Below are positions 1 through 12,316 of a stretch of DNA of 64,000 nucleotides, piece after piece. Both the position numbers and the translations under genes were made by a program. Source of the DNA: VRUE01 sp963707965 (GTDB taxonomy: Bacteria; Actinomycetota; Thermoleophilia; Solirubrobacterales; 70-9); contig CAVPRR010000007.1 in the NCBI GenBank assembly GCA_963707965.1, forward strand, positions 310,001 through 374,000. Reading direction: 5' to 3'. Under the pieces are notes generated by a model. The model did no database searches and was not told the origin of the DNA. It saw only the letters and a program-made list of their open reading frames with translations. The first letter of the stretch is position 1, and every line of letters starts with the position of its first letter.

Positions 1-146
1 CCGAGCGTCGCGAAGCGAAGTGTTGCGGCGAGAGCGGTCAGTCCGGCGACGATCCAGAAGGTGCGCGACCGCGTCCGCAACCAGTCGCGCACCGCCTCGA
101 ACAGCGTCGACAGGCTTGCCCTGCCCAGCGCTTCAGCAGCCTCCAT
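1..146 (-). CDS. N-terminal fragment of a membrane protein, possibly a glycosyltransferase (cut by window edge)
   Basis: Only the first 48 or so codons are in the window; the gene continues past position 1. The ATG at 146 follows the lon stop codon by nine bases, so it is probably co-transcribed with lon. The visible protein has a charged amphipathic start followed by a hydrophobic stretch (FWIVAGLTALAATLRFATLG). The ending ALRF-TLG resembles the first membrane helix of GT39/ArnT-type glycosyltransferases, but the family cannot be confirmed from so little sequence. Function is an inference. Confidence 0.5.
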   Translation of the reverse strand, partial: MEAAEALGRASLSTLFEAVRDWLRTRSRTFWIVAGLTALAATLRFATL

Positions 147-155
147 GGCAGTTAC

Positions 156-2539
<2,384 letters not shown>

Positions 2540-2543
<4 letters not shown>

Positions 2544-2983
2544 TCCCGTCCGATCGGTACCCGGCGCGTGGTCTCCCCCGGGTCGCGCAGCGGCAGGTCG
2601 ATCCGCAGCACTCCGTCCTCATAGGCTGCCGTCGCGCGCTCGGCGTCGACGTCCACCTGGAGTTCCACCACGCGGCGAAACGGTCCGGACGGGATCTCGA
2701 CCTGCTGGTAGACCCTCCCCTCGGTCTCCTGCACAGGACGCTCGCCGATGATCGCCAGCTGGCGGCCGCTCAGCTCTATCCCGACGTCATCGAGGTGGAC
2801 GCCCGCAAGATCGACCTTGACGACCGCCCGCTGCGGGTCGCCGCAGTAGTACACGTCGACGTTCGGCGAGAAGCCGGTCGTGCGCCGGCTGACATAGGTG
2901 GCGCGGCCCCAGGCGTCGCCCAGCATCTGGTCCATCTCCCGCCGCATGCGGGCAAAGTTGGCGAACACGTCACGCTGTGACAT
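2540..2983 (-). CDS. Small heat shock protein, Hsp20/alpha-crystallin family
   Basis: This 147-residue protein is an ATP-independent holdase chaperone. It has a short N-terminal arm (MSQRDVFANFARMRREMDQM) and an alpha-crystallin domain running from FSPNVDVYY to EDGVLRIDLPL, close to the GVL motif typical of the family's last strand. The reading frame stays open upstream to 3367, but that part has no resemblance to the family, so the ATG at 2983 is chosen. Its stop overlaps the lon start by four bases, implying translational coupling of chaperone and protease. Confidence 0.93.
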
Positions 2984-3054
2984 CGGCCCAAAACATAGCG
3001 GCGCACGGGTCCTGCCACGGAGGAGAGGGCGGCCTGGCGCGGGTCTCGGTGACG

Positions 3055-3240
3055 CTACGCGGCGCGGGACTCGGTCGCCCAGCGGGGAGGGCGCGTCAGG
3101 AGAACCGGCTGGCGCGGGGGCACGAGGCCCTCGGGCCGGTTGGGGCGAAACGTCGTGCAGGGCTCCTCCAGCTCCAGCGCGCAGAGGAGGTTCTTGCGGA
3201 AGTAGCAGTCGTCGCAGGTCGGCGGCTTCGTGCGTGCCAT
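3055..3240 (-). CDS. Small Cys-rich protein upstream of hsp20-lon
   Basis: The product is about 61 residues starting MARTKPPTCDDCYFRKN and contains four cysteines (CDDC, LLCAL, EEPCTTF) that could bind a metal. Beyond residue 40 it is basic and Pro-rich. It lies 71 bases upstream of hsp20 on the same strand. I recall similar short CxxC-x-C-x-C proteins in actinobacteria but cannot name a family. A start 18 bases further upstream is also possible. The spaced cysteine pattern argues for a real gene; the function is unknown. Confidence 0.55.
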   Translation of the reverse strand: MARTKPPTCDDCYFRKNLLCALELEEPCTTFRPNRPEGLVPPRQPVLLTRPPRWATESRAA

Positions 3241-3378
3241 CGCGGCCCATCTTGCCATCGGCGTGACGCTTCCGTGGCGCCCATTCCCGCAAAGCGCAAC
3301 GTCTTTGAAACGAAGCCGTCACATCTTCCCCGCGTCTTGCGAACGTCGTGTCCGCCATCGCTACCATCTGACCTGCGG

Positions 3379-4008
3379 ATGGAAACGCAGGACCGCACCG
3401 AAAAGCTTGCCGCCTCCCCCCAGCTCTTCGCGAGCGACCTTCTCAACTTCTTCTCGCGCGTTCATCCGGCGATTCCCGCGCTCGTCTTCGTACCCGTGAC
3501 CGTCGCCATGGAGTGGCTGGGCGCCGACCGGGGCCTCGCCGCCTGGCAGCTGCTGGCGCTGAGCGTCGGCGGGGTCGGCATCTGGACGCTGACCGAGTAC
3601 TGGCTCCACCGGCTCGTCTTCCACTGGGAGCCGGACAACACGTTCGGGCACAGGATGCACTTCGTCATCCACGGCATCCATCACGACCACCCCAATGACA
3701 AGCTTCGCCTGGTCATGCCCCCGGCGGTCTCGATCCCCCTGGCCGCCCTCTTCTTGGTTGCCTTCACGCAGGTGGCCGGCACTCCGGAGGCCTATCCCCT
3801 CTTCGGAGGATTCATCGCCGGCTACCTGATCTATGACTACACGCACTACTACGTGCACCACTTCGTGCCAGGGTCCAAGCTCGGAAGGCAGCTTCGGGAG
3901 CAACACATGCGCCATCACTTCCAGGATCACCGCTATGGCTTCGGCGTTTCCTCACCGCTCTGGGATATCGCCTTCCGCACCCTCCCCCATAGACACCGGC
4001 CGGACTGA
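3379..4008 (+). CDS. Fatty acid hydroxylase / sterol desaturase family membrane protein
   Basis: This 209-residue integral membrane di-iron protein carries the histidine boxes of the FA-hydroxylase superfamily: HRLVFHW, HFVIHGIHHDHP, HYYVHHF and HMRHHF. The arrangement resembles the catalytic half of fatty acid 2-hydroxylase (Scs7/FA2H), without the cytochrome b5 domain. Four hydrophobic segments surround the boxes. It is predicted to hydroxylate a lipid acyl chain using O2 in the cytoplasmic membrane; the substrate is not known. The ATG at 3379 is chosen because the open frame upstream to 2977 overlaps the Cys-rich gene and has no family resemblance. A possible promoter (TTGCGA at 3337, TACCAT at 3362) precedes it. 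Confidence 0.88.
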   Translation: METQDRTEKLAASPQLFASDLLNFFSRVHPAIPALVFVPVTVAMEWLGADRGLAAWQLLALSVGGVGIWTLTEYWLHRLVFHWEPDNTFGHRMHFVIHGIHHDHPNDKLRLVMPPAVSIPLAALFLVAFTQVAGTPEAYPLFGGFIAGYLIYDYTHYYVHHFVPGSKLGRQLREQHMRHHFQDHRYGFGVSSPLWDIAFRTLPHRHRPD

Positions 4009-4109
4009 TCCATTCGCGCAGCGCGGGGCCTGCCCCTGCGAGCGGGCAACGGGGGCTCCGTGCTGGGTGGTTGCCGACTCACCGTTCGTTCCGACTCAAA
4101 GCTTTGGGA

Positions 4110-4227
4110 ATACAGTGTTGTGGCTGGGCCTCACCTGAAACGTCATTCGACTCTCACCCGAAGGCGGCCGAGCGCACCGCCTGACCCGTCCCCCACCGAC
4201 GCAGCGCCCAGATGGCCAACACTGTAT
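4110..4227. promoter_or_regulatory. Widely spaced 11-bp inverted repeat upstream of the AT-hook/wHTH gene
   Basis: ATACAGTGTTG at 4110-4120 and its exact reverse complement CAACACTGTAT at 4217-4227 flank 96 bases. The 327-base gap between the hydroxylase and the 4336 gene holds no other gene that I can support. The pair could be two half-sites for a looping regulator, possibly the downstream DNA-binding protein itself, but that is inference. A TTGACC hexamer lies at 4292-4297. Confidence 0.4.
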
Positions 4228-4335
4228 GGTCGCATTCGACACGACGATCAATCGCAGTCACTGTGACTGTGCGAGACTTGCTACATCCAAATTGACCCCG
4301 TGCGGCAAGTACGCTGTCGGGACGAAAGGAATCAG

Positions 4336-4713
4336 ATGCCCAGTACCACCAACGTTCTCGATGAGGCCCGCGACCTGGTCAAGAGACGCCTCGCGGAGCT
4401 CGACGAGGAGCGCAAGCGCCTTGAGCGTGCACTCGGGGAGCTCGGCGGGAAGATTGTCGGCCGCCCGGGCCGCCGTCCCGGTCGACCCCGTGGCGCCTCC
4501 AAGGCCCCCGCCACCTCTCGCCCCCGTCGCCGTCGCAAGGGCACGCGTGCCGACCAGGCGGTGAAGCTGGTCGAGGGGAACCCGGGCATCAGCGCCTCTG
4601 ACATCGCCACGTCGATGAAGATCAAACCCAACTACCTGTACCGGGTCCTCGGCGACCTCGAGAAGGAGAAGCGAGTGACGAAGAAGGGCCGCAAGTACTT
4701 CCCCACCAAATAG
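4336..4713 (+). CDS. Coiled-coil, AT-hook-like and winged-helix DNA-binding protein
   Basis: The protein has 125 residues in three parts. There is a charged coiled coil (residues about 8-42, DEARDLVKRRLAELDEERKR), then a basic linker with an AT-hook-like core (GRPGRRPGRPRG) and more Arg/Lys runs, then a winged helix-turn-helix (ISASDIATSMKIKPNYLYRV, ending in KRVTKKGRKYF). This layout of oligomerisation domain plus minor-groove hook recalls nucleoid proteins such as Lsr2/H-NS, but the C-terminal wing is different. It may be a nucleoid-associated protein or global regulator. GAAAGGA at 4324 is a good ribosome binding site for the ATG. Confidence 0.8.
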   Translation: MPSTTNVLDEARDLVKRRLAELDEERKRLERALGELGGKIVGRPGRRPGRPRGASKAPATSRPRRRRKGTRADQAVKLVEGNPGISASDIATSMKIKPNYLYRVLGDLEKEKRVTKKGRKYFPTK

Positions 4714-4734
4714 CGTCCCTCACAGCGACTTCAG

Positions 4735-4764
4735 AAGAGGCCGGCCCCCGGGGGCCGGCCTCTT
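4735..4764. terminator. Bidirectional terminator, perfect 30-nt palindrome
   Basis: Two exact 15-base arms (AAGAGGCCGGCCCCC and its reverse complement) meet with no loop between the 4336 gene and mdh, which converge here. AA/TT ends give short U tracts in both directions. It can serve both genes. Confidence 0.8.
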
Positions 4765-4884
4765 CGCTTGTCTGGGCCAGGTCTCCCGGCACCCGTCGGC
4801 GCGCCCCCTGGGGCGCACTCCCAACCGAGATGGGCTGGGTGGGTTCTCAGCGTCTGAGGCTGAGCACCTGTTTCAAGAAGACAC

Positions 4885-5871
4885 TCAGATCAGGCCAAGC
4901 TGGCTGACGGCGTCGCGCTCCTCGCGCAGCTCGGCGATGCTGGCGTCGATCCGGGCGCGTGAGAACTCCGGCACCTCGAGCCCCTCCGCGATCCTCCACT
5001 CCCCGCCCGCACATGTGCAGGGATGGCCGGCGACCACACCCTCATCAATGCCATAGGAGCCGTCGGACGGTACGCCCATCGAGACCCAGTCCGCAGCGGG
5101 AGTTCCGTGCACCCAGTTGCGGATGTGATCGATTGCGGCGTTGGCGGCCGACGCGGCGCTCGACGCGCCCCGTGCGTCGATGACCTCGGCCCCGCGCTTC
5201 GCCACACGGGGGATGAACTCCTCGGCGATCCACGCCTCATCGTCGACCGCATCCCAGGCGCTGGAGCCGTCAACCTTCGCGTTGACCAGATCCGGGTATT
5301 GCGTGGTCGAGTGGTTGCCCCACACGGTCATATTGGTCACGCTGGAGACCGGCTTGCCCAGCTTGTTCGCCAGCTGAGCAATCGCCCGGTTGTGATCGAG
5401 TCGCAGCATCGCGTTGAAGCGCTCATGGGGAACACCATCGGCGTTCGACATCGCGATCAGGCAGTTGGTGTTGGCGGGATTGCCGACGATCAGCACCCTG
5501 ACATCGGCCGCGGCGCCGGCCGCAATCGCTTCGCCCTGCGGCTTGAAGATGCCACCGTTCGCCTCCAGCAAATCGGCGCGCTCCATGCCCGGCCCGCGTG
5601 GGCGAGCGCCGACCAGCAGCGCCACGTTGCAGCCGTCGAACGCCGGCTTCGGGTCGTCGAAGATGTCGATCTTGTGCAGCAGCGGGAAGGCGCAGTCGTT
5701 CAGCTCCATCGCCGTGCCCTCGGCCGCCTTGACGGCGCCGGGGATCTCCAGCAGGCTCAACTCCACTGGCGTGTCGGGTCCGAGCATCTGACCGCTTGCG
5801 ATCCGGAACAGCAGCGCGTAGCCGATCTGCCCGGCCGCGCCGGTGACGGTGACTTTGACGGGAGTGCTCAC
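4885..5871 (-). CDS. mdh: Malate dehydrogenase
   Basis: This 328-residue cytosolic NAD-dependent enzyme interconverts malate and oxaloacetate in the TCA cycle. It has the dinucleotide motif TGAAGQIGYALLFRIASG at the N terminus, the GNPANTN segment, RLDHNRA, and the catalytic His region WGNHSTTQYPD. The length and the conserved LLEIP/NDCAFPLL segments match the MDH type 2 (cytosolic/Thermus-like) group rather than the LDH-like group. It lies 99 bases downstream of icd on the same strand, so the two TCA genes may form one transcription unit. Confidence 0.96.
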   Translation of the reverse strand: MSTPVKVTVTGAAGQIGYALLFRIASGQMLGPDTPVELSLLEIPGAVKAAEGTAMELNDCAFPLLHKIDIFDDPKPAFDGCNVALLVGARPRGPGMERADLLEANGGIFKPQGEAIAAGAAADVRVLIVGNPANTNCLIAMSNADGVPHERFNAMLRLDHNRAIAQLANKLGKPVSSVTNMTVWGNHSTTQYPDLVNAKVDGSSAWDAVDDEAWIAEEFIPRVAKRGAEVIDARGASSAASAANAAIDHIRNWVHGTPAADWVSMGVPSDGSYGIDEGVVAGHPCTCAGGEWRIAEGLEVPEFSRARIDASIAELREERDAVSQLGLI

Positions 5872-5970
5872 GGGGTCGCCTCCTGAAGTGGTGGTTTCGT
5901 GAAGCTAGTGTCCTGGGTCAGAATTCCACGGTCGCATGTGACTGAGCGTGCGCGTGGCCAAGCAGATCAT

Positions 5971-7185
5971 CTAAGCCATTGCCTGCCCGAGCCGCTCGTC
6001 GATCGCAGCGAGGAACTCCTGCGTGGTCAGGAACTCCTGGTCGGCGCCGACGAGCAACGCCAGGTCTTTGGTCATCTTGCCGCTTTCGACCGTCTCCACG
6101 CAGACACGCTCGAGCGTCTCCGCGAACCGTGACACCTCCGGGGTGTCGTCGAGGCGGCCTCGGGCCTCGAGACCGCGCGTCCAGGCAAAGATCGAGGCGA
6201 TCGGGTTTGTCGAGGTCGGGTTCCCCTGCTGGTGCTGGCGGTAGTGCCGGGTGACGGTTCCGTGTGCCGCCTCGGCCTCGACGGTCTTCCCATCGGGGCT
6301 CATCAGCACACTGGTCATCAGACCGAGCGATCCGAAGCCCTGCGCGACGGTGTCGGACTGCACGTCCCCGTCGTAGTTCTTACAGGCCCACAGGTAGCCC
6401 CCCTCCCACTTCATCGCCGCGGCGACCATGTCATCGATCAGGCGGTGCTCGTAGGTGAGGCCCGCGGCTTCGAAATCGGCCTTGAACTCCGTCTCGTAGA
6501 CCTCCGCGAAGAGGTCTTTGAAGCGACCGTCGTAGCGCTTCAGGATCGTGTTCTTGGTCGAGAGGTAGACGGGATAGCCGCGCTCGAGCCCGTATCGCAT
6601 CGAGGCGCGCGCGAAGTCGCGAATCGAATCGTCGACGTTGTACATCGCCATCGCCACGCCACCACCGGGGAAGTCATAGACCTCGAGCTCGATCGGCTCA
6701 GAGCCGTCGGCGGGCGTGTAGGTGAGGCTCACCTTTCCCTCGCCCGGAACCACCATGTCCGTGGCCCGGTACTGATCGCCGAAGGCATGACGGCCGATCA
6801 CGATCGGCTTCGTCCAACCGGGCACCAGCCGGGGGATGTTCGAGATCACGATCGGCTCTCGGAAGATGACGCCGTCGAGGATGTTGCGGATCGTCCCGTT
6901 CGGCGAGGGGTACATCGCCTTCAGGCCGAACTCCTCCACCCGCGCCTCGTCCGGGGTGATGGTCGCGCACTTCACACCGACGCCGTGCTCCTTGATCGCG
7001 TGTGCCGCGTCGACGGTGATCTGGTCCTCGGTCGCGTCGCGGCTCTCGATCCCGAGGTCGAAGTACACGAGGTCGATATCGAGGTAGGGCAGGACCAGCT
7101 GCTCCTTGATGAACGCCCAGATGATCCGGGTCATCTCGTCGCCGTCGAGCTCGACGACGGGGTTCTTGACTTCGATCTTGGCCAC
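5971..7185 (-). CDS. icd: Isocitrate dehydrogenase (NADP+), eukaryotic-type
   Basis: This 404-residue enzyme oxidatively decarboxylates isocitrate to 2-oxoglutarate. The sequence is of the homodimeric type II group found in eukaryotes and some bacteria: VVELDGDEMTRIIW near the start, SPNGTIRNILDGVIFREPI (substrate loop), KRYDGRFKDLF, the metal-binding segment KNYDGDVQSD and the cofactor region EAAHGTVTRHY. The open frame extends to 7269, but GTG at 7185, giving VAKIEVKNPVVELDGDE, matches the family N terminus. It is followed by mdh. Confidence 0.95.
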   Translation of the reverse strand: MAKIEVKNPVVELDGDEMTRIIWAFIKEQLVLPYLDIDLVYFDLGIESRDATEDQITVDAAHAIKEHGVGVKCATITPDEARVEEFGLKAMYPSPNGTIRNILDGVIFREPIVISNIPRLVPGWTKPIVIGRHAFGDQYRATDMVVPGEGKVSLTYTPADGSEPIELEVYDFPGGGVAMAMYNVDDSIRDFARASMRYGLERGYPVYLSTKNTILKRYDGRFKDLFAEVYETEFKADFEAAGLTYEHRLIDDMVAAAMKWEGGYLWACKNYDGDVQSDTVAQGFGSLGLMTSVLMSPDGKTVEAEAAHGTVTRHYRQHQQGNPTSTNPIASIFAWTRGLEARGRLDDTPEVSRFAETLERVCVETVESGKMTKDLALLVGADQEFLTTQEFLAAIDERLGQAMA

Positions 7186-7276
7186 AGGCGGCGGCGATCC
7201 TATCGACGGGGGGCCGAGACGGGCGGTCCGGTTGGCGAGCGCGCATCGAAACGGCGGCTGGTGGCACAATCACCGC

Positions 7277-8943
<1,667 letters not shown>

Positions 8944-8947
<4 letters not shown>

Positions 8948-10107
8948 CCTGCGGCGTCGCGGAGGGCACGGCCGACCTGCTCGGCTGTGATCACCCCGCA
9001 GAGGCGGCCGTCGGTGTCGACCGCCATCAGGGCGCCAAGGCGACGCAGGTTCTGGTTGGCCAGCAGCGCCTCAAGCGGCTCATCCTCACTGATGCGCAGG
9101 GAACCATGGTCGCGCTCCAGCAGGTCGTGAACCAGCGAGGTTGCGCGGGAGACCTCCGGAACCTCGTCGGCCCGTTCGCGCTCGAGCAGCCCCAGAAAAC
9201 GGTGGGCCGCATCGACCACGGGGAACCAGGTCCAGCGGTAACGCAGGAAGTACTGGTCGAGTGCCTGCTCGACGCTCAGCTCGCTCGGGATCGCAACGGG
9301 TTCGCGATCCATTACGTCCGCGACCCGCATCCCCTCGATCCGACCCGAGATCGCCGTCTGCATCGTGGCGGCGCGGGCCGAGCCGTTGATGACGACCCCG
9401 ATCACCGCCAGCCATACGCCGCCAAAGACATATCCGCGGAAGATCAACACCAGGCCGATGGCGATGAAGAGGTAGGCGAATACACGCCCCAGCCCAGCCG
9501 CGAAGCGGGTTGCCGAGGTGCGATCGCCGGTCCGCCACCAGGCGATCGCCCGCACGACCCGGCCGCCGTCCATCGGGAAGGCCGGCAGCAGGTTGAAGAC
9601 CAGGACGAGAAGGTTGATGGTGGCCAGCCAGGCGATCATCGCGAGGGCGCCCGATGTCCCGGCGTCGCTCTCGACCAGCATCGCCTTGCGGAACTCCTCC
9701 CACCCGGCTGCGACGAGGCCGAGCGCCGTGAGAACGACCGCGATCACAAGTGTCACCAGCGGCCCCGCGATTGCCACCCTGAACTCCGTCGAGGGGCTGT
9801 CGGACTCGCGATCCATCCGCGCCATTCCGCCGAAGATCCAGAGCTGGATGCTGGTGATGCCAATCCCGTGGCGCAGCGCGACCATCGCGTGACCCAGCTC
9901 GTGGAGGACGACCGAGCCAAAGAAGCCAACCGCGCTCAGGAGGGCAAGCACAAAGGGGGTTGAGGCAGAGCTGCTCTCCCCCAGGACTTCTCCGTAGAAG
10001 TTCGAGAGCCAGAAGATCACCAGGAAGAGAACGAAGAACCACGTCCAGTCGACGGCGATCCGGATCCCGCGAACGTGGAAGAGGGTGATCGTGCCGCCAC
10101 CGAACAT
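8944..10107 (-). CDS. Site-2 protease family (M50) metalloprotease with CBS domains
   Basis: This 387-residue polytopic membrane protease carries the zinc motif HELGH (residues 69-73) and the second ligand motif NLLPAFPMDGGRV. It has about six hydrophobic segments and a C-terminal pair of CBS domains (VADVMDREPVAIP... and DLLERDHGSLRISEDEPL). This is the SpoIVFB/Rip3-like architecture, in which CBS modules are thought to sense nucleotides. Such enzymes cleave membrane-embedded substrates such as anti-sigma factors; no such substrate gene is adjacent. Confidence 0.93.
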
Positions 10108-10143
10108 CCTCCAATGGTAAGCGGCCGGTAGGCTCGGCCCGCG

Positions 10144-11364
10144 ATGCCGCCCTCAGCCACAGCGAAGCCGGCGATCGCCGAACGCATCGGCAAGCCGGAT
10201 CCCGAGCAGCTGCGGGAGCTGCTCGAGGAGCTGGAGCAGATCGAGCGCCCCTCGGCCTCCGCGGGCGAGCGCCGGGCCGCGGAGTGGCTGATCGAGCGCT
10301 TCGCGGAGCGTGGTGCGGAGGCGCGGATCGAGGCGGCGCCCGCCCACGGCACCTACTGGTGGCCACTCGGGATCGGTGCAGCCCTCGGCGCCGCGGGAGC
10401 GCTGGCGGCGCTGCGAGGCCGCCGATTGCTCGGGGCGGCGCTGGCCGCCGCGGGGACCGCGGGAATGGTGGATGACTACCCGCCCGGGAAGCGGCGGCTG
10501 CGCAGGCTGCTGCCCAAGCGGGAGACCTACAACGTCGTCTGCGAGCTGGGGCCCGCGGACGCCGAGCGCACGATCGTCCTCATAGCCCACCACGACGCGG
10601 CGCACTCGGGCCTCATCTTTCACCCCAAGCTGCCCGAGATCGCCAACCGGCTGGGGATGGTCGAGCGGGCCGACACCAGCCCCCCGCTGATGGCCCCGGT
10701 GGTCGGCGGTCCCCTCCTGGCAACCCTCGGCGCGCTCAGCGGGAGTCGGCTGCTCTCCAGGCTCGGCCTCCTGCTCGGGCTGGCGGTCGCGGCGGCCATG
10801 GCGGAGATCGGCGCAAGAGGCGCCGTCCCCGGCGCCAACGACAACGGGACATCCGTCGTGGCGCTGCTCGCCCTCGCCGAACGGCTGGTGCAGGAGCCCC
10901 CCGATTCGGTGCGGGTGATCCTCCTCTCCACCGGCTCAGAGGAGTCGTTCAGCGAGGGAATGAAGGCATTTGGCGAGCGCCACTTCCCCCGCCTGCCGCG
11001 CGAGAGCACCTTCTTCCTCTGCCTGGATTCGGTCGGCTCGCCCCACCTCTTGGTGCTGCGCGGCGAGGGCTTCCTGAAGATGCGCGAGTACTCGCCGCGC
11101 GCGCTGGCCCTCTTGGACGGCCTCGCCGAGGAGCTTGGAATCTGGCTGTTCCCCAACCTGCGCCTGCGCAACGGGACCGACGGCCTGGAGCCGCTCGCGG
11201 CCGGGTATGAGACCGCGTCCCTGTGCGGTTGCACGGACCTCAAGCAGCCCGCCAACTACCACTGGCCCAACGACGTCGCGGCTAACGTCGACTTCGGCAG
11301 CGTCGCCGACGCCGTGCGCCTCTCCGAGGCCGCCATCCGCCGCCTCGACCAAGCCTGGCTCTGA
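10144..11364 (+). CDS. M28 family zinc peptidase with internal membrane segment
   Basis: The 406-residue protein has the M28 zinc ligand motifs HHD (149-151), GANDNGTS (Asp233) and TGSEE (266-267). A hydrophobic stretch at about residues 72-109 is inserted between the N-terminal helix and the catalytic core, so the protein is probably membrane attached without a classical signal peptide. A second hydrophobic stretch lies at about 183-225. The predicted activity is aminopeptidase-like hydrolysis of peptides; the substrate is unknown. It is divergent from the M50 gene, 36 bases away. Confidence 0.88.
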   Translation: MPPSATAKPAIAERIGKPDPEQLRELLEELEQIERPSASAGERRAAEWLIERFAERGAEARIEAAPAHGTYWWPLGIGAALGAAGALAALRGRRLLGAALAAAGTAGMVDDYPPGKRRLRRLLPKRETYNVVCELGPADAERTIVLIAHHDAAHSGLIFHPKLPEIANRLGMVERADTSPPLMAPVVGGPLLATLGALSGSRLLSRLGLLLGLAVAAAMAEIGARGAVPGANDNGTSVVALLALAERLVQEPPDSVRVILLSTGSEESFSEGMKAFGERHFPRLPRESTFFLCLDSVGSPHLLVLRGEGFLKMREYSPRALALLDGLAEELGIWLFPNLRLRNGTDGLEPLAAGYETASLCGCTDLKQPANYHWPNDVAANVDFGSVADAVRLSEAAIRRLDQAWL

Positions 11365-11365
11365 C

Positions 11366-11437
11366 CCCCAGCCTGATTCGGTCCCCCAGCCTGGCTCGGA
11401 CAGCCAGCCTGATTCGGAAAGCCAGGCCGGGCTCTGA
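11366..11437. repeat. Degenerate short tandem repeats after the M28 gene
   Basis: Four imperfect units built on CAGCCTG-TTCGG, with a period of about 16-20 bases, directly follow the stop codon. They carry no sign of coding and probably arose by slippage. Confidence 0.6.
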
Positions 11438-11484
11438 CACGTCGCCCCACGCCAGTGCTCAGGGCCCTTCTTGACGTTGTTCCG

Positions 11485-11537
11485 AGACGTGACCCCAGAT
11501 TTTCCCCCCAATGGGTGGAAAATCTGGGGTCACGTCT
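11485..11537. terminator. Long perfect hairpin between convergent genes
   Basis: Arms of 21 bases (11485-11505 and 11517-11537, core GTGACCCCAGATTTTCC) are exact reverse complements around an 11-base loop. It sits between the M28 gene and the convergent lipoprotein gene and probably terminates both. No T run follows. Confidence 0.65.
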
Positions 11538-11602
11538 GTCGCCAACGCCCTGTCGCCACACCGCGACTCGGTGCGGCGTTCGAGTCGGTGGCGGCAGACG
11601 AG

Positions 11603-12235
11603 TTAGAGCTGAGGGACGAGGACCGCGGCGGCGACCAGGCCCGTCTTCCACCCACCGCTCTCCCGCACCATGGGCATCTCGTAGAGCTTGGCGCCGGGCG
11701 CGTGGAAGATGACGAAGGCCCGATCGCCCTCGATCCGCACCCGGATGATTTCGCCGTTCGCCTGCTCGCGGGAGATCGCCGCTGCGGTTGGCGCAAGCAG
11801 TCCCGGCAGGATGGCGGCACAGCCCTTGCGTTTGAGCGACCGCGAGGCGAATCGCTCGAGAGACCGCTGGACGGTGGCGGAAAGGTACGAGCACGCCGCC
11901 GCCGGCTCCCCGGCGGCCATCGCGTTCAGGTAACCCTCGAACGCGCCGACGATCGCCGCTCGCTCGCCGCCGCTGGCCTCTTCGCCGAAACCTTCGATGC
12001 TCTTCTCCCCACCCCCGGCAGACCCACCTTCGCGTTCCCCGGCCTGCCCGGTCGCCGAGGAGCTGCTCTCGGCCGTTGATCCGGTCGCGGGGGATGCGGG
12101 GGGCGCGGGGGATGCGGGGGTCGAGGTTTCCGCTCCACCGCCTCCGCAGCCCGCTGCCACGAGCGCCATGGCGAGGACGAAGGCGACGGGCAATGCGGCG
12201 GCGCTGCGCCTCTCCCTGATCCAACGGGGCAACAT
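11603..12235 (-). CDS. Predicted lipoprotein of unknown function
   Basis: This 210-residue protein starts with a basic N region and a hydrophobic core ending in the lipobox VAAGC (MLPRWIRERR..ALVAAGCGGGG), so it should be a membrane-anchored extracytoplasmic lipoprotein. A Ser/Pro/Gly-rich linker of about 60 residues leads to a small globular domain with helix YLNAMAAGEPAAACSYLS and a strand-rich end (IIRVRIEGDRAFVIFH). That shape resembles NTF2-like/DUF4878-type domains, but I cannot assign it. The long open frame further upstream is a shadow of sdhA. It lies divergent to sdhA. Confidence 0.8.
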   Translation of the reverse strand: MLPRWIRERRSAAALPVAFVLAMALVAAGCGGGGAETSTPASPAPPASPATGSTAESSSSATGQAGEREGGSAGGGEKSIEGFGEEASGGERAAIVGAFEGYLNAMAAGEPAAACSYLSATVQRSLERFASRSLKRKGCAAILPGLLAPTAAAISREQANGEIIRVRIEGDRAFVIFHAPGAKLYEMPMVRESGGWKTGLVAAAVLVPQL

Positions 12236-12316
12236 GGCCCGGCAGGGTAGCGCCGGCGGCGGGCCGTTCGAATCCTGACTGCGTTCTCGGAATTTCTCTA
12301 TATAGGATGCCCGCCA

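Noticed and set aside
2984..3367. N-terminal extension of Hsp20 to 275 residues
   Set aside because: The added part is Arg/Pro-rich, overlaps the small Cys-rich gene in another frame, and has no resemblance to small heat shock proteins.
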